Shown here: piece by piece, positions 1 through 7,456 of the stretch | Layout of the letters: every line of letters begins with the position of its first letter | How positions within the stretch are numbered: the first letter of the stretch is position 1 | From: an uncultured Alphaproteobacteria bacterium | GTDB lineage: Bacteria > Pseudomonadota > Alphaproteobacteria > RF32 > CAG-239 | NCBI GenBank assembly: GCA_944391685.1 | Contig: CALXUM010000017.1 | Location: 1 to 36,706, forward strand | DNA: 36,706 bases | Reading direction: 5' to 3' | Translations under genes and position numbers: made by a program | The notes under the pieces: generated by a model | Seen by the model: only the letters and a program-made list of their open reading frames with translations | What the model was told of the DNA's origin: nothing | Databases searched by the model: none

Positions 1-2
1 GG

Positions 3-157
3 TCATCATGTCACAAATCGGCTCGTTTGTGTACCTTATTATTGTACACGGCACTCCCCGATTTGTTTCCAGCATGCCTATTTATGAAAAAAAGGATGCC
101 GGAGATCATCATGTCACAAATCGGCTCGTTTGTGTACCTTATTACTGTACACGGCAC
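3..157. repeat. 52-bp direct repeat, two copies, with internal hairpins
   Basis: Copies at 3-54 and 106-157 differ at one base (T42 versus C145) and are spaced 103 bp apart. Each contains two overlapping inverted repeats: CACAAA/TTTGTG (12-17 with 26-31) and GTGTAC/GTACAC (29-34 with 44-49). These cannot form together, so each copy could make alternative hairpins. A weaker direct repeat, ATGTTGCAAAT, follows at 176-186 and 225-235. Short open frames here are products of the repeat and show no protein-like composition. The function is unknown, and more copies may lie outside the window. Confidence 0.75.
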
Positions 158-330
158 AAAGTCTGCCGAGATATTATGTTGCAAATCGGTTAATTATAAA
201 AATAGCGAGCTTTAATGTCAGCATATGTTGCAAATTCGCCTTACAATACACTTTTCAAATTAAATTTCAAGATGTTATGCAAAAATTTTTTATAAAAATC
301 ATTATAAGTCTTGTCTCGGAACTTTGTGTT

Positions 331-372
331 TGATTAAAGGGTAACCTTTGGTTGAGAAACCGCTATGGTCAA
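331..372 (-). pseudogene. Relic of the shared N-terminal module
   Basis: The minus strand reads DHSGFSTK followed directly by GYPLI. This joins two parts of the module of the gene starting at 3815: the DHSGFST segment and the YPLI segment, which there are about 28 residues apart. The 14-base word TGATTAAAGGGTAA at 331-344 is shared only with the copy at 3626-3639, not with the intact copy at 36369. The relic is therefore a deletion derivative of a sequence like the 3.8-kb copy. It has no start codon or promoter of its own. Confidence 0.7.
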
Positions 373-423
373 AAATTTTCATAAATTAATTGCATTTTAA
401 GCAATATTTTTTATAATCACTTT

Positions 424-585
424 CGCAGTCGGGTGTTCCGGCTGCGGAGTGTCGAAACTCCTTGCTAGAAATAGAACAACTCCTTTTGGGGAGCTGGGGA
501 AATAAGGCTTTGCACGAATAACCCGGACTGTTCTAGCACAGTTTCGAACTCCCCGCCTTAAAATAAATTAAGGCGGTTTCTTTTT
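424..585 (+). ncRNA. Candidate structured RNA with intrinsic terminator
   Basis: A 9-bp hairpin with one G-U pair lies at 424-432/438-446. A long rod follows: 447-449 with 549-551, 452-459 with 540-547, and 463-470 with 531-538. The rod encloses two hairpins, 480-483/490-493 and 494-498/522-526. The RNA ends in a 9-bp stem (553-561/568-576) followed by TTTCTTTTT. GC content is well above the surrounding DNA, as expected of structured RNA in an AT-rich genome. It matches no family I can name: I do not see tmRNA, SRP RNA or RNase P signatures, nor a 6S-type closing stem. It may be an independent sRNA or a leader of the downstream XRE gene. The 5' end is uncertain. Confidence 0.6.
553..585 (+). 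terminator. Intrinsic terminator of the RNA candidate
   Basis: Perfect 9-bp stem CCGCCTTAA/TTAAGGCGG with a six-base loop and a T-rich tail. It lies 28 bp before the XRE start codon, so it could also attenuate that gene. Confidence 0.85.
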
Positions 586-613
586 ATAAATAAGAAATCA
601 GGGAGTTAAGAAA

Positions 614-853
614 ATGGACTATAAACAAGATAAAAACGACTTAAGACGACGCAGGAAAACTCTTGCTACCAGATTACACGATATCAGAATTTCCAAACAA
701 CTACGTTTTAATCAAGTGTGTGACGAAACCGGCATCCCGCAACGAATTTTAGACAATCTGGAATTAGGCCGCGGCAGTGTCAACTTAGGTGCTTTACACC
801 TTTTGGCAAAATACTACGGTAAAAAGGTTGAAATCTTGCTGGTTGATAAATAA
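614..853 (+). CDS. Small XRE-family helix-turn-helix regulator
   Basis: This 79-residue protein is almost entirely one HTH_3/Cro-CI domain, at about residues 16-76. The motif RFNQVCDETGIPQRILDNLE fits helices 2-4, and the LHLLAKYYGKKVEILL end fits helix 5 plus a short strand. The N-terminus is basic (DLRRRRK). GGGAG at 601-605 lies 8 bases before the ATG and supports the start. There is no ligand or protease domain, so it is probably a simple DNA-binding repressor. It lies directly after the structured RNA and its terminator, and before accessory genes on the other strand, which it might regulate. That target is inference. Confidence 0.85.
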   Translation: MDYKQDKNDLRRRRKTLATRLHDIRISKQLRFNQVCDETGIPQRILDNLELGRGSVNLGALHLLAKYYGKKVEILLVDK

Positions 854-863
854 TCAAAACAAA

Positions 864-894
864 AAACACCGCTAATGAAATATCAGCGGTGTTT
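864..894. terminator. Bidirectional intrinsic terminator
   Basis: Stem AAACACCGCT (864-873) with AGCGGTGTTT (885-894), A-rich on one side and T-rich on the other. It lies between the converging XRE gene and the minus-strand gene ending at 917 and can serve both. Confidence 0.85.
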
Positions 895-916
895 TGAATT
901 AAATTTGTTGATTAAA

Positions 917-1321
917 TTAGTTTTGTGCTGTTTCTTCGCATATCTTAGGATAAATCCAATCTTCCCCCAATTTATAACAGTTATTCTTAGTAAATTCGGC
1001 ATAACATTCTCCGGTTTGTTTGTTAAACGGTAAGTTGTTTTGCCTGCAAATTTCTTCTAATATTTTTTTAGAGATGCAATTGGATAATTGATTGCGACAT
1101 TTATTAAATAATCTTACTTGTTGAGCATTAAGCTTGATGCAGCCATTTACTTTGTTCCAATTCAAACAATCTTCACGACAGCGGTTTTCATCGTAATCCC
1201 AAACATTGCCACCATCAAGGCAAGTGTCTTGTTGTAAAAAAATATTTAATTGCAAAAAACTTAAGATAATTGCTAAAAAAGCAACAATGAATAACGTAAA
1301 TTTTAAATTTATAACTCTCAT
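917..1321 (-). CDS. Membrane-anchored or secreted Cys-rich hypothetical protein
   Basis: The 134-residue product begins with a basic residue and a hydrophobic stretch (about residues 8-28), then has an exported-looking region. That region carries ten cysteines, for example DTCLDGG, ENRCREDC and NNCYKLGEDW. The spacing suggests disulfide bonds in the periplasm. The lack of a clear AxA cleavage site leaves anchor versus signal peptide open. It starts 8 bp after the stop of the upstream gene (1330-1908), so the two are very likely co-transcribed. I recognise no family. By position it could be the partner or immunity protein of the upstream product, but nothing in its own sequence proves that. 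Confidence 0.7.
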   Translation of the reverse strand: MRVINLKFTLFIVAFLAIILSFLQLNIFLQQDTCLDGGNVWDYDENRCREDCLNWNKVNGCIKLNAQQVRLFNKCRNQLSNCISKKILEEICRQNNLPFNKQTGECYAEFTKNNCYKLGEDWIYPKICEETAQN

Positions 1322-1329
1322 CTAACAAA

Positions 1330-1908
1330 TTACCAATATTTTTTAGGAAATGCCGGATTTTTTTGACGATACTCAGAACAAGCTTCTTGAGCATTTTCAT
1401 ATAGTCCTGAATCTCCGCGTAATCTTCCAACGGCATTTACGCTTAAATCATGAAACTTGTCTTTTTCCGCTTCTTGTTCATTCAATCCTTTGTACCAAAT
1501 ATTTTTATAATAATCAAATGTTTCCTTTAAATCACCGAGGGTTTTAGCCGTATTATAACCAAATACTCCTCTGGAAGCAGCATTATAATTTGCCTTACAG
1601 TGATGGTAATCATCTAAATTTTTGTAACCATGTTCTTTCATTTTAAAATACTCTTTTCCCATATCTGCAACAGTGCCAAGTATTTGTTCTGCATAGTTTT
1701 CAACATTAGGTATATTTATATTTTCCTCATTATTTGGGATTGATGTTTTTTGTTGTTTTTGTGCTATATATTTTTTATATTCGGCATCATTTTTAACCAA
1801 GCCGAAAGGAGTGGCGATATATTGCGGTTCGCCGCCGTATGCGGCATCGGTAGGAACTCCGCCATATGCGGCATAAGTCGGTACCGGGTGTGATTTTAAG
1901 TTTGTCAT
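1330..1908 (-). CDS. Hypothetical protein with AAYGG-repeat N-terminus
   Basis: This 192-residue protein has no signal peptide. It opens with a Pro/Gly/Tyr-rich segment containing two AAYGG repeats, then PFGLVKNDAEYKKYIAQKQQK. A Gln/Asn-rich linker and a helical, Tyr/His-rich C-terminal part follow, ending in FPKKYW. The PFG-to-AEYKKY segment is loosely like the FSTKDEIEYQMARQKRE segment of the shared module at 3815 and 36369; this similarity is weak. The stronger link is its promoter, whose core TTGTTATATTACGTGTT also precedes those two genes. I assign no function. The downstream 134-residue gene follows after 8 bp. Confidence 0.65.
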   Translation of the reverse strand: MTNLKSHPVPTYAAYGGVPTDAAYGGEPQYIATPFGLVKNDAEYKKYIAQKQQKTSIPNNEENINIPNVENYAEQILGTVADMGKEYFKMKEHGYKNLDDYHHCKANYNAASRGVFGYNTAKTLGDLKETFDYYKNIWYKGLNEQEAEKDKFHDLSVNAVGRLRGDSGLYENAQEACSEYRQKNPAFPKKYW

Positions 1909-1963
1909 AGTTTTTTATCCTTATTTTTTTGAGTTTTATCCATACGTTTAATACGCAACACGT

Positions 1964-1992
1964 AATATAACAACTTATTTCGTAAATTGCGA
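1964..1992 (-). promoter_or_regulatory. Promoter sharing the module-family core
   Basis: On the minus strand, -35 TCGCAA (1987-1992), a 17-base spacer, and -10 TATATT (1964-1969). The 17-base stretch TTGTTATATTACGTGTT around the -10 is shared with the promoter of the gene at 3815. This is a prediction from sequence only. Confidence 0.55.
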
Positions 1993-2041
1993 GTAGAAGT
2001 TGTAAAGAGTATGTTGAGGTGTGGAAAAGTTACAAAAAACT

Positions 2042-2129
2042 CTCTTTTTAGCCTTAACAATATCTTCAACTTTTAAGTTTACTATCTCAAGCAAATAACT
2101 TTATCGGAGTTTGGTGATGAAAAAAGTTT
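2042..2129 (+). repeat. Duplicated leader of an exported-protein gene, copy 1
   Basis: This 88-bp segment matches 36495-36582 without gaps. The main divergence is an 11-base block (2091-2101 region) that differs between the copies. Both end in CGGAGTTTGGTG and the codons for MKKV. Two otherwise unrelated exported proteins therefore share upstream DNA, ribosome binding site and first codons. Confidence 0.85.
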
Positions 2130-2866
2130 ATTTTACTTTTATATTTGCTTTTACTTTGTTATTTAACTTTGAAACCTCTGCAGATGTCTGTGTTGAAGTG
2201 AGTAAAGACAGTGCAGCAAAAGCAGTTAGTATTATTGAAAAGCAAAAGGAAATTTACAATTATTGTTCAATTTGCAAGGATACAAAACCGCAAATAATTT
2301 CCGTTCAAAATATAACAAAAGATAAAAAAGTATATATAAATGGGGTTGCTATAGATTTGGCACATACTTATTTTAAGCAAGACAATAAATATATAAATTT
2401 AGGTATTGCCTCTGGTTGTATTGAAGATGGAAAATATGGAATTTCAGCCAAATTAGATAATTTAACCGAGTTTCATCATACAAAAGAAACTGATAAAGAA
2501 CAGGCTAAACAAAAAGCCAAAACTATTTTTGATGAATGTATCAATAAGGTTGAAAATGACAAATATAAAACAACACAAGATATGATCGAACGCAATATAA
2601 AAATAAATAATTGTCTTGCCGAGGCTATCAAACAAGAAATTAAAAATGGTTTTAAGCCTAAGCAACAAGATCAAATGTTGAAATATTTTGAACAAATACG
2701 AAGTGGAGTGTGGAATTTTTATAATGATATTTATGCTGCTAATAAATATTGCTATGGTCAATGTGGCTCAATTACCAGCTTATTACCTTATAGTGATGAA
2801 GGGATTATGTTAATGCAAATGTTAGAAAGCTTACTCTATCTTAACATAGCAAAAAATGGGTATTAG
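2117..2866 (+). CDS. Sec-exported LprI-like protein (possible lysozyme inhibitor)
   Basis: The 249-residue product starts with a clear Sec signal (MKKVYFTFIFAF, then LLFNFETSA, cleavage near residue 23). I use the ATG at 2117 because CGGAG lies 7-8 bases upstream; earlier TTG and GTG codons are not spaced correctly. The mature part has paired cysteines (NYCSICKD). From about residue 135 a helical C-terminal region with the pattern NNCLAEAIKQE...WNFYNDIYAANKYCYGQCGS resembles the LprI/DUF1311 family, whose founding member inhibits lysozyme. Its 3' end converges with the GH108 muramidase gene, so a protective role against that enzyme is plausible but unproven. The family call is moderate. Confidence 0.6.
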   Translation: MKKVYFTFIFAFTLLFNFETSADVCVEVSKDSAAKAVSIIEKQKEIYNYCSICKDTKPQIISVQNITKDKKVYINGVAIDLAHTYFKQDNKYINLGIASGCIEDGKYGISAKLDNLTEFHHTKETDKEQAKQKAKTIFDECINKVENDKYKTTQDMIERNIKINNCLAEAIKQEIKNGFKPKQQDQMLKYFEQIRSGVWNFYNDIYAANKYCYGQCGSITSLLPYSDEGIMLMQMLESLLYLNIAKNGY

Positions 2867-2887
2867 TATCTACGGTACCAATACCCA
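2851..2887 (-). terminator. Intrinsic terminator for the GH108 gene
   Basis: Stem TGGGTATT (2857-2864) with AATACCCA (2880-2887), followed on the minus strand by six Ts (complement of 2851-2856). It overlaps the stop of the converging plus-strand gene. Confidence 0.75.
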
Positions 2888-2905
2888 CTTCTAAAATATA
2901 CAACT

Positions 2906-3815
2906 TTATTTTATTTTAAATCGGTTAAATCTATCAGGAAGCCCAACGGTATATTCTTCATAATGCGGATTAGGATTAGTTTTCTTTTCTTGTTCATAAT
3001 CTTCCAATCGTTGTTTTAAAATAGCATTATTAACTTTAATGATTTCATCTTCAGATAACTTGTTCAGGGCATTTATAGTTTCAGAGCCGAATACCCTATC
3101 TTCTTTAACTCTCATATTTGTATTTTGATTAATTGCCCTTTGTGCCCATAGAGCCGAAGCAGTTGGACTATGATTAAAAAATGAATCAAACATAGATTCC
3201 TGTAACGCAGGAGATTGAATTTCTCCTATTCGATAAGGCTCATAGTAATCTTTAAGAGCGATTATTTTGCCTTGTTCACGTGTTAAATTTTTAACATGCT
3301 CTGGAAATCCTTGTGCTAATTCAGGATGTTTGTTCTTAAATCTAACCAAAGTCTCTTGTTGAAAGCCCATATTAGTAGCCGTATCAATCTTATTGGGCCT
3401 ATCTTCATATCCCCCTTCTTCTCCTAAAGTTTTATTAAATACTCGATTAAAAATATCTGTTTGTATATTATTCTGAGCCAATTTATAACTTGCGGCATCA
3501 TTTCCTATTTGGTTGGGATATAATACAGAACTTATGTCTTGGTTTTGTTTGTTCTTAATATTTTCGGCAATATTTGAGCTGCCAAAGCCGTAGTTATTAT
3601 CAGTCTTGCCCCAGAAGTTGGTACCTGATTAAAGGGTAATTTTCTGTTATTCCTTGGTTGTTATAGCCTTCTATCAAACTATTTTCTCTTTTTTGCCGAG
3701 CCATTTGATATTCTATCTCGTCCTTAGTTGAGAAACCGCTATGGTCAACGCCATAGGTGTCTATCTTTTTACCATCTGCTACATAGCCCAATGGTGATTT
3801 GTAATTGTTAAGCAT
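2906..3815 (-). pseudogene. GH108 muramidase with shared N-terminal module, frameshifted
   Basis: Residues 1-62 run from ATG 3815 (MLNNYKSPLGYVADGKK...). Compared with the intact copy at 36369, one extra base within 3626-3639 breaks the frame. The other frame resumes at NFWGKTDNNYGFGSS (about 3619) and runs unbroken to 2906. The C-terminal part is a glycoside hydrolase 108 N-acetylmuramidase: GEEGGYEDRP carries the expected catalytic Glu of the EGGY motif, followed by DTATNMGF. A PG_binding_3-like tail (LNKLSEDEIIKVNNAIL) completes the pair seen in phage-type lysozymes. No signal peptide is seen, so export would need a holin or a dedicated secretion route. The enzyme part is intact, so decay is recent, or the frameshift is programmed or an error. 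A TTG at 3481 could start a shorter enzyme. Confidence 0.8.
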
Positions 3816-3910
3816 TGTTTTTATTCTCCTCTATAAACAATTGTTGTTATACTAAACACGTAATATAACAAATTGTTTTATAAAATGCAAGTATCGGTTG
3901 CAAAAATATA
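3816..3910 (-). promoter_or_regulatory. Duplicated promoter region, copy B
   Basis: Minus-strand -35 TTGCAT (3885-3890), a 17-base spacer and -10 TATATT (3862-3867). An AGAGGAG ribosome binding site lies close before the start at 3815. The region is nearly identical (about three mismatches) to 36370-36464 ahead of the intact 768-residue gene, so the promoter was duplicated with the module. Confidence 0.7.
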
Positions 3911-3931
3911 TTGAGCCGGAGGAAAAATTAT

Positions 3932-3959
3932 AAAAAACCCCTCCAAGAAGAGGGGTTTT
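3932..3959 (-). terminator. Intrinsic terminator of the PfkB kinase gene
   Basis: Stem AAAACCCCTC/GAGGGGTTTT with a six-base loop and a minus-strand T run (complement of 3932-3937), about 30 bp after the stop at 3992. Just beside it, 3961-3979 resembles the duplicated leader (AAGTTTGGTGAT versus GAGTTTGGTGAT), perhaps a relic of it. Confidence 0.85.
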
Positions 3960-3991
3960 GAAGTTTGGTGATAAAAAAGATTTAAGTCTTT

Positions 3992-5014
3992 TTATGCACG
4001 TTTGCCGTAAGACAATAGTTTGTTGCGGACAAAACCGCGGAGGCTGACTTCCGGTCTGGCTCCGTAGTGAGTGATGATTTCAGCTGCTGCAATTGAACCA
4101 ATCATGGCACAAGTGCCCAAAGAGCGACCTTGAGTTATGCCGTATAAGAATCCGGCGGCGTATAAATCTCCGGCTCCGGTTGTGTCAACCACGTTTTCAA
4201 CAATTTCGGCTTCAACAAAGGTTTTGGTGCGGCCATTAACGACGACTGAACCTTTTTGACCGCGGGTGATGGCGGCAATATCCACCATGGGTTTAATCAA
4301 ATCAAGGCTTTTATAAAAGTCATCTTCAGCAAAAAGAGCTTTGATTTCATCCTCATTGGCAAAGAGAATATCAACGTGTTGTTCTACAAATTCAAGCAGT
4401 TTTTCACGATTTCTTTGCATGCAGCTGGTGTCAGATAAAGTAAAGGCAACATCACGGTTGTGTTTGTGGGCTAATTCGCAAGCTTTCAGAATAGCACTAT
4501 GGCAATCATCAACATCCCAAAGATAGCCTTCAATATAAACTATTTTGGCAGCACGGATAATTTCTTCATCAATATCTTTTTCGCTCAAATGGGTGGCGGC
4601 ACCAAGATAGGTAAACATGGAGCGTTCGGCATCAGGAGTTACCAAAACAATGCTACGGCCGGTAACCGGACCTTGAGCCAAAGGTTTGGTGAAAAAGTCA
4701 ACTCCGGCGGCACCAATATCGCGGGTAAACTCTTGTCCCAGTTCATCGTCATGGATTTTGCCAATGAAGGCCGGAGCACTGCCCAAAGATGCAAGTCCGG
4801 CAACGGTATTGGCGGCTGAACCTCCGGGAACTTCTCGTTCGGGGACAATATCTGCATAAATTTTACCGGCGGTTTGGGCATCCATTAAGGTCATGCTGCC
4901 TTTGGGAAGATTGCGTTCGGTTAAGAAGCCTTCACCAACTTTGGCTAAGACATCAACAATGGCATTGCCAATGCCGACAACATCGTAATAAGTATTTTCC
5001 GCACGGTTTATCAT
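3992..5014 (-). CDS. PfkB-family sugar/adenosine kinase
   Basis: This 340-residue cytosolic kinase has both PfkB signatures. The N-terminal GGSAANTVAGLASLG (about 64-78) sits in the substrate pocket, and DTTGAGDLYAAGF (277-289) has GAGD with the catalytic Asp at about 283. The start YDVVGIGNAIVDVLAKV is typical of adenosine-kinase-like members common in alphaproteobacteria, which phosphorylate adenosine to AMP in purine salvage. Ribokinase-type sugars remain possible, because substrate cannot be read from these motifs. It stands alone, with terminators on both sides. The ATG at 5014 is preceded by a purine-rich AAGGAAAA site. Confidence 0.85.
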   Translation of the reverse strand: MINRAENTYYDVVGIGNAIVDVLAKVGEGFLTERNLPKGSMTLMDAQTAGKIYADIVPEREVPGGSAANTVAGLASLGSAPAFIGKIHDDELGQEFTRDIGAAGVDFFTKPLAQGPVTGRSIVLVTPDAERSMFTYLGAATHLSEKDIDEEIIRAAKIVYIEGYLWDVDDCHSAILKACELAHKHNRDVAFTLSDTSCMQRNREKLLEFVEQHVDILFANEDEIKALFAEDDFYKSLDLIKPMVDIAAITRGQKGSVVVNGRTKTFVEAEIVENVVDTTGAGDLYAAGFLYGITQGRSLGTCAMIGSIAAAEIITHYGARPEVSLRGFVRNKLLSYGKRA

Positions 5015-5081
5015 CTTTTTTCCTTAAAATTTTTGTTATTCTTTATTTTTTGTAACTTATATTTATTCTTTAAGCAACCAT

Positions 5082-5115
5082 AAAAAAAGCCTTTCTGAAA
5101 ATTAAGAAAGGCTTT
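5082..5115 (-). terminator. Intrinsic terminator of the ferredoxin gene
   Basis: 11-bp stem AAAGCCTTTCT (5086-5096) with AGAAAGGCTTT (5105-5115) and seven Ts on the minus strand (complement of 5082-5088). It lies about 20 bp after the ferredoxin stop. Confidence 0.9.
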
Positions 5116-5136
5116 AATTTTTATGCAAACTTAAAA

Positions 5137-5376
5137 TTATTCGTTAGCATTAGGCCAATTCTTAGCGTTTTCAGCGTTGAATTTGATCCATTTTTCATCA
5201 GCTTCATCATCAGAGCAGATGGCTTCTTGCGGGCATTCAGAAATGCAAACACCGCAGTCAATGCAAGTATCGGGATCAACTACCAACATGGTGTCGCCTT
5301 CATGAAAAGCATCTACCGGGCATACATCAGCACAAGATTTGCATTTTACGCAAGAATCATTAACTACAGATACCAT
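5137..5376 (-). CDS. Two-cluster ferredoxin, FdxA-like
   Basis: The 79-residue electron carrier has two complete cluster motifs, [12 protein letters not shown] and [12 protein letters not shown], each CxxCxxCxxxCP. Both clusters should be [4Fe-4S]. The C-terminal tail ([15 protein letters not shown]) is the kind found in FdxA-type 7-Fe ferredoxins, but the extra spacing in the first motif that marks a 3Fe cluster is absent, so it looks intermediate. I choose the ATG at 5376 because GGAG lies nine bases upstream; an in-frame TTG five codons earlier overlaps that site. It is a single gene with its own terminator. The partner enzymes are not evident here. Confidence 0.9.
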   Translation of the reverse strand: MVSVVNDSCVKCKSCADVCPVDAFHEGDTMLVVDPDTCIDCGVCISECPQEAICSDDEADEKWIKFNAENAKNWPNANE

Positions 5377-5519
5377 ATTGCTTAACTCCAAAGTTATTAT
5401 TAAAATCAGAAATTAATTTACTCATAATAATAAATAAATCAAGCATAATCTTGTAAAAATAAAAAAATGTTCCTAAATAAGCTGATAGAGATAAGATTTT
5501 GATTTTGGAGAATAATAAA

Positions 5520-7361
5520 ATGTCAGATAAAATGTCTTTTCAGGCTGATGTGAGCAAAATGCTTGATATTGTGGTTAACTCTCTTTATTCGGAAAAACAA
5601 ATTTTTTTAAGAGAGCTTATTTCCAATGCCTCTGATGCTTGTGATAAGTTAAAATATTTAGCACTTACAAACCCGGGGTTGGTTAAAGATGCCGGAAACA
5701 TGAAAATTAAAATTACTCCTGATGAAAAAGCTAATACATTGACGATTTCCGATGACGGAATCGGAATGAACAAAGAAGATTTAATTAATCATTTGGGAAC
5801 GATTGCTAAATCGGGTACGGCCGATTTTGTGAAAAATGCCAGTGAAAACGGTTCGGCTTGCGATTTAATTGGACAGTTCGGCGTGGGATTTTATTCGGCT
5901 TTTATGGTTGCCGATAAGGTGGAAATAATTACTCGTCGTGCGGGAGAAGATCAAGCTTGGAAATGGGTTTCAGACGGAATGGAAGGTTTTGAAATTTCAG
6001 AAGCTAAACGAGAATCGAACGGAACCGACATTAAGTTGTTTTTGAAAAAAGATGAAAAACAGTATACCGACACAATTTATCTGCGGCAGATTATTCGTAC
6101 TTATTCAGATCATATCGGCTATCCAATAGTTTTGGATTTGGGTAAAGCCGGAGAAGAAACCGTAAATAGTGCATCAGCATTGTGGACACGGCATAAATCG
6201 GAGATAAGCAAAGATCAATATAAAGAGTTTTACCATCATATTTCTCATAATTTTGATGATCCGTGGATGACTTTGCATTTTAAGGCAGAAGGAAATATTG
6301 AATATACAGGCTTGCTCTATATTCCTTCAAGTGCACCATATGATTTGTTTCAACCGGATAGAAAAAACGGTTTGAAACTTTATGTAAACAAAGTGTTCAT
6401 TTCCGATAAAGTAGAGGAGCTGATACCTAATTATTTGCGTTTTGTTAAGGGAGTGATTGATTCTTCGGATTTGCCGTTAAATATTTCGCGTGAAATGTTG
6501 CAGCATAGTGCTTTGATTGAAAAAATCAAACACGGAACGGTTTCCAGAATCTTAAAAGAACTCAAAAAACGCACCAAAGATTATGATGACTATATGAAGT
6601 TTTGGAAAAACTTTGGTATTGTGCTTAAAGAAGGTATTTATGAAGATTTTTCAAATCGTGAAGAGATTGCAGCTCTGTCTTATTTTAATTCAACCAAAGA
6701 TGAAGAAAAATTAACAACTTTGGATGAATATATTTCACGTGCGGCAGAAGGACAAAAGGCCATTTATTATATTACAGGCGATGATGTTAAGATTTTACGT
6801 AATAATCCACAATTGGAGGCTTTCAAGGAAAAAGGAATCGAGGTTTTGTTGCTTAATGAACCGATAGATGAGTTTTGGCCGCAGGTTTTGCCTAACTACA
6901 AAGGTTTTGCCATTAAGCATGTTACGCAAGCCGAAAATGATATGGGTTGGGAGCGTAAAGAGGCTAGAGCCGATGAAGGAAGTTTGAAGAAACTTACCGA
7001 TTTGATGACAGAAATGTTTAAAAATGAAGTCGGCAAGGTGACAACTACCGAAAAACTGACCAAATCTCCTGTGAGTTTGACGGTTGAAGACGGCCAAATG
7101 AGTTTGCATTTGGAGAGATTGATGCGAAATCATCAACAACAAACGGCTTTTGCCAGTACCAGAATTTTAGAGCTCAATCCGTACCATCCGTTGATTATAA
7201 AATTGGCTGACATGGCGGCAGATGAGGCACAAAGGGCAAAGGTTGAAGAAATTGCCAAGTTGCTTTTGGATCAGGCTAAAATTGCCGAAGGAGAAGCTGT
7301 GAGCGATCCGTCGTTTTTCAGCGAAAAAATGAGCGAATATATTTTAAAATCAGTTGCTTAA
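5520..7361 (+). CDS. htpG: Hsp90-family chaperone HtpG
   Basis: The 613-residue cytosolic chaperone has all three Hsp90 domains. The N-terminal GHKL ATPase shows RELISNASDACDKL with its ATP-Mg Asn, DDGIGMNKEDL, GTIAKSG and GQFGVGFYSAFMVAD. The middle domain has FISREMLQ-like NISREMLQHS, and a C-terminal dimerisation region follows. The usual bacterial length is 610-640. I start at ATG 5520, with GGAG nine bases upstream, rather than the in-frame TTG at 5499. It is monocistronic with a terminator at 7368. I see no CIRCE element upstream. Confidence 0.97.
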   Translation: MSDKMSFQADVSKMLDIVVNSLYSEKQIFLRELISNASDACDKLKYLALTNPGLVKDAGNMKIKITPDEKANTLTISDDGIGMNKEDLINHLGTIAKSGTADFVKNASENGSACDLIGQFGVGFYSAFMVADKVEIITRRAGEDQAWKWVSDGMEGFEISEAKRESNGTDIKLFLKKDEKQYTDTIYLRQIIRTYSDHIGYPIVLDLGKAGEETVNSASALWTRHKSEISKDQYKEFYHHISHNFDDPWMTLHFKAEGNIEYTGLLYIPSSAPYDLFQPDRKNGLKLYVNKVFISDKVEELIPNYLRFVKGVIDSSDLPLNISREMLQHSALIEKIKHGTVSRILKELKKRTKDYDDYMKFWKNFGIVLKEGIYEDFSNREEIAALSYFNSTKDEEKLTTLDEYISRAAEGQKAIYYITGDDVKILRNNPQLEAFKEKGIEVLLLNEPIDEFWPQVLPNYKGFAIKHVTQAENDMGWERKEARADEGSLKKLTDLMTEMFKNEVGKVTTTEKLTKSPVSLTVEDGQMSLHLERLMRNHQQQTAFASTRILELNPYHPLIIKLADMAADEAQRAKVEEIAKLLLDQAKIAEGEAVSDPSFFSEKMSEYILKSVA

Positions 7362-7367
7362 AAAGTT

Positions 7368-7394
7368 AAAACCGGGATTTATTCCCGGTTTTTT
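7368..7394 (+). terminator. Intrinsic terminator of htpG
   Basis: 10-bp stem AAAACCGGGA/TCCCGGTTTT (7368-7377, 7383-7392) ending in TTTTTT, right after the htpG stop. Confidence 0.95.
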
Positions 7395-7456
7395 AATTAA
7401 ATTTTATTATTTTTTGTTTATCTTCAGGGCAGATAAATTATTGAAGAGGTTTGGTT

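Noticed and set aside
3..157. Possible CRISPR array at the left edge
   Set aside because: Only two repeats are present, each 52 bp and with a 51-bp gap that is not clearly spacer-like, and no cas genes are in the window.
8..333. Three short overlapping open frames at the left edge
   Set aside because: They are read through the 52-bp repeats, have no ribosome binding sites, and show no protein-like features.
460..515. Words GCTAGAAATAG and AAATAAGGCT that recall a Cas9 guide scaffold
   Set aside because: Their spacing and the overall fold differ from that scaffold; there is no CRISPR array or cas gene. It is a chance match.
424..585. 6S RNA, tmRNA or SRP RNA
   Set aside because: There is no closing stem joining the two ends as in 6S, no tag-peptide frame, and no SRP core sequence.
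4499..4881. Open frames on both strands overlapping the PfkB gene
   Set aside because: They are shadows of the kinase coding frame, without independent promoters or recognisable domains.
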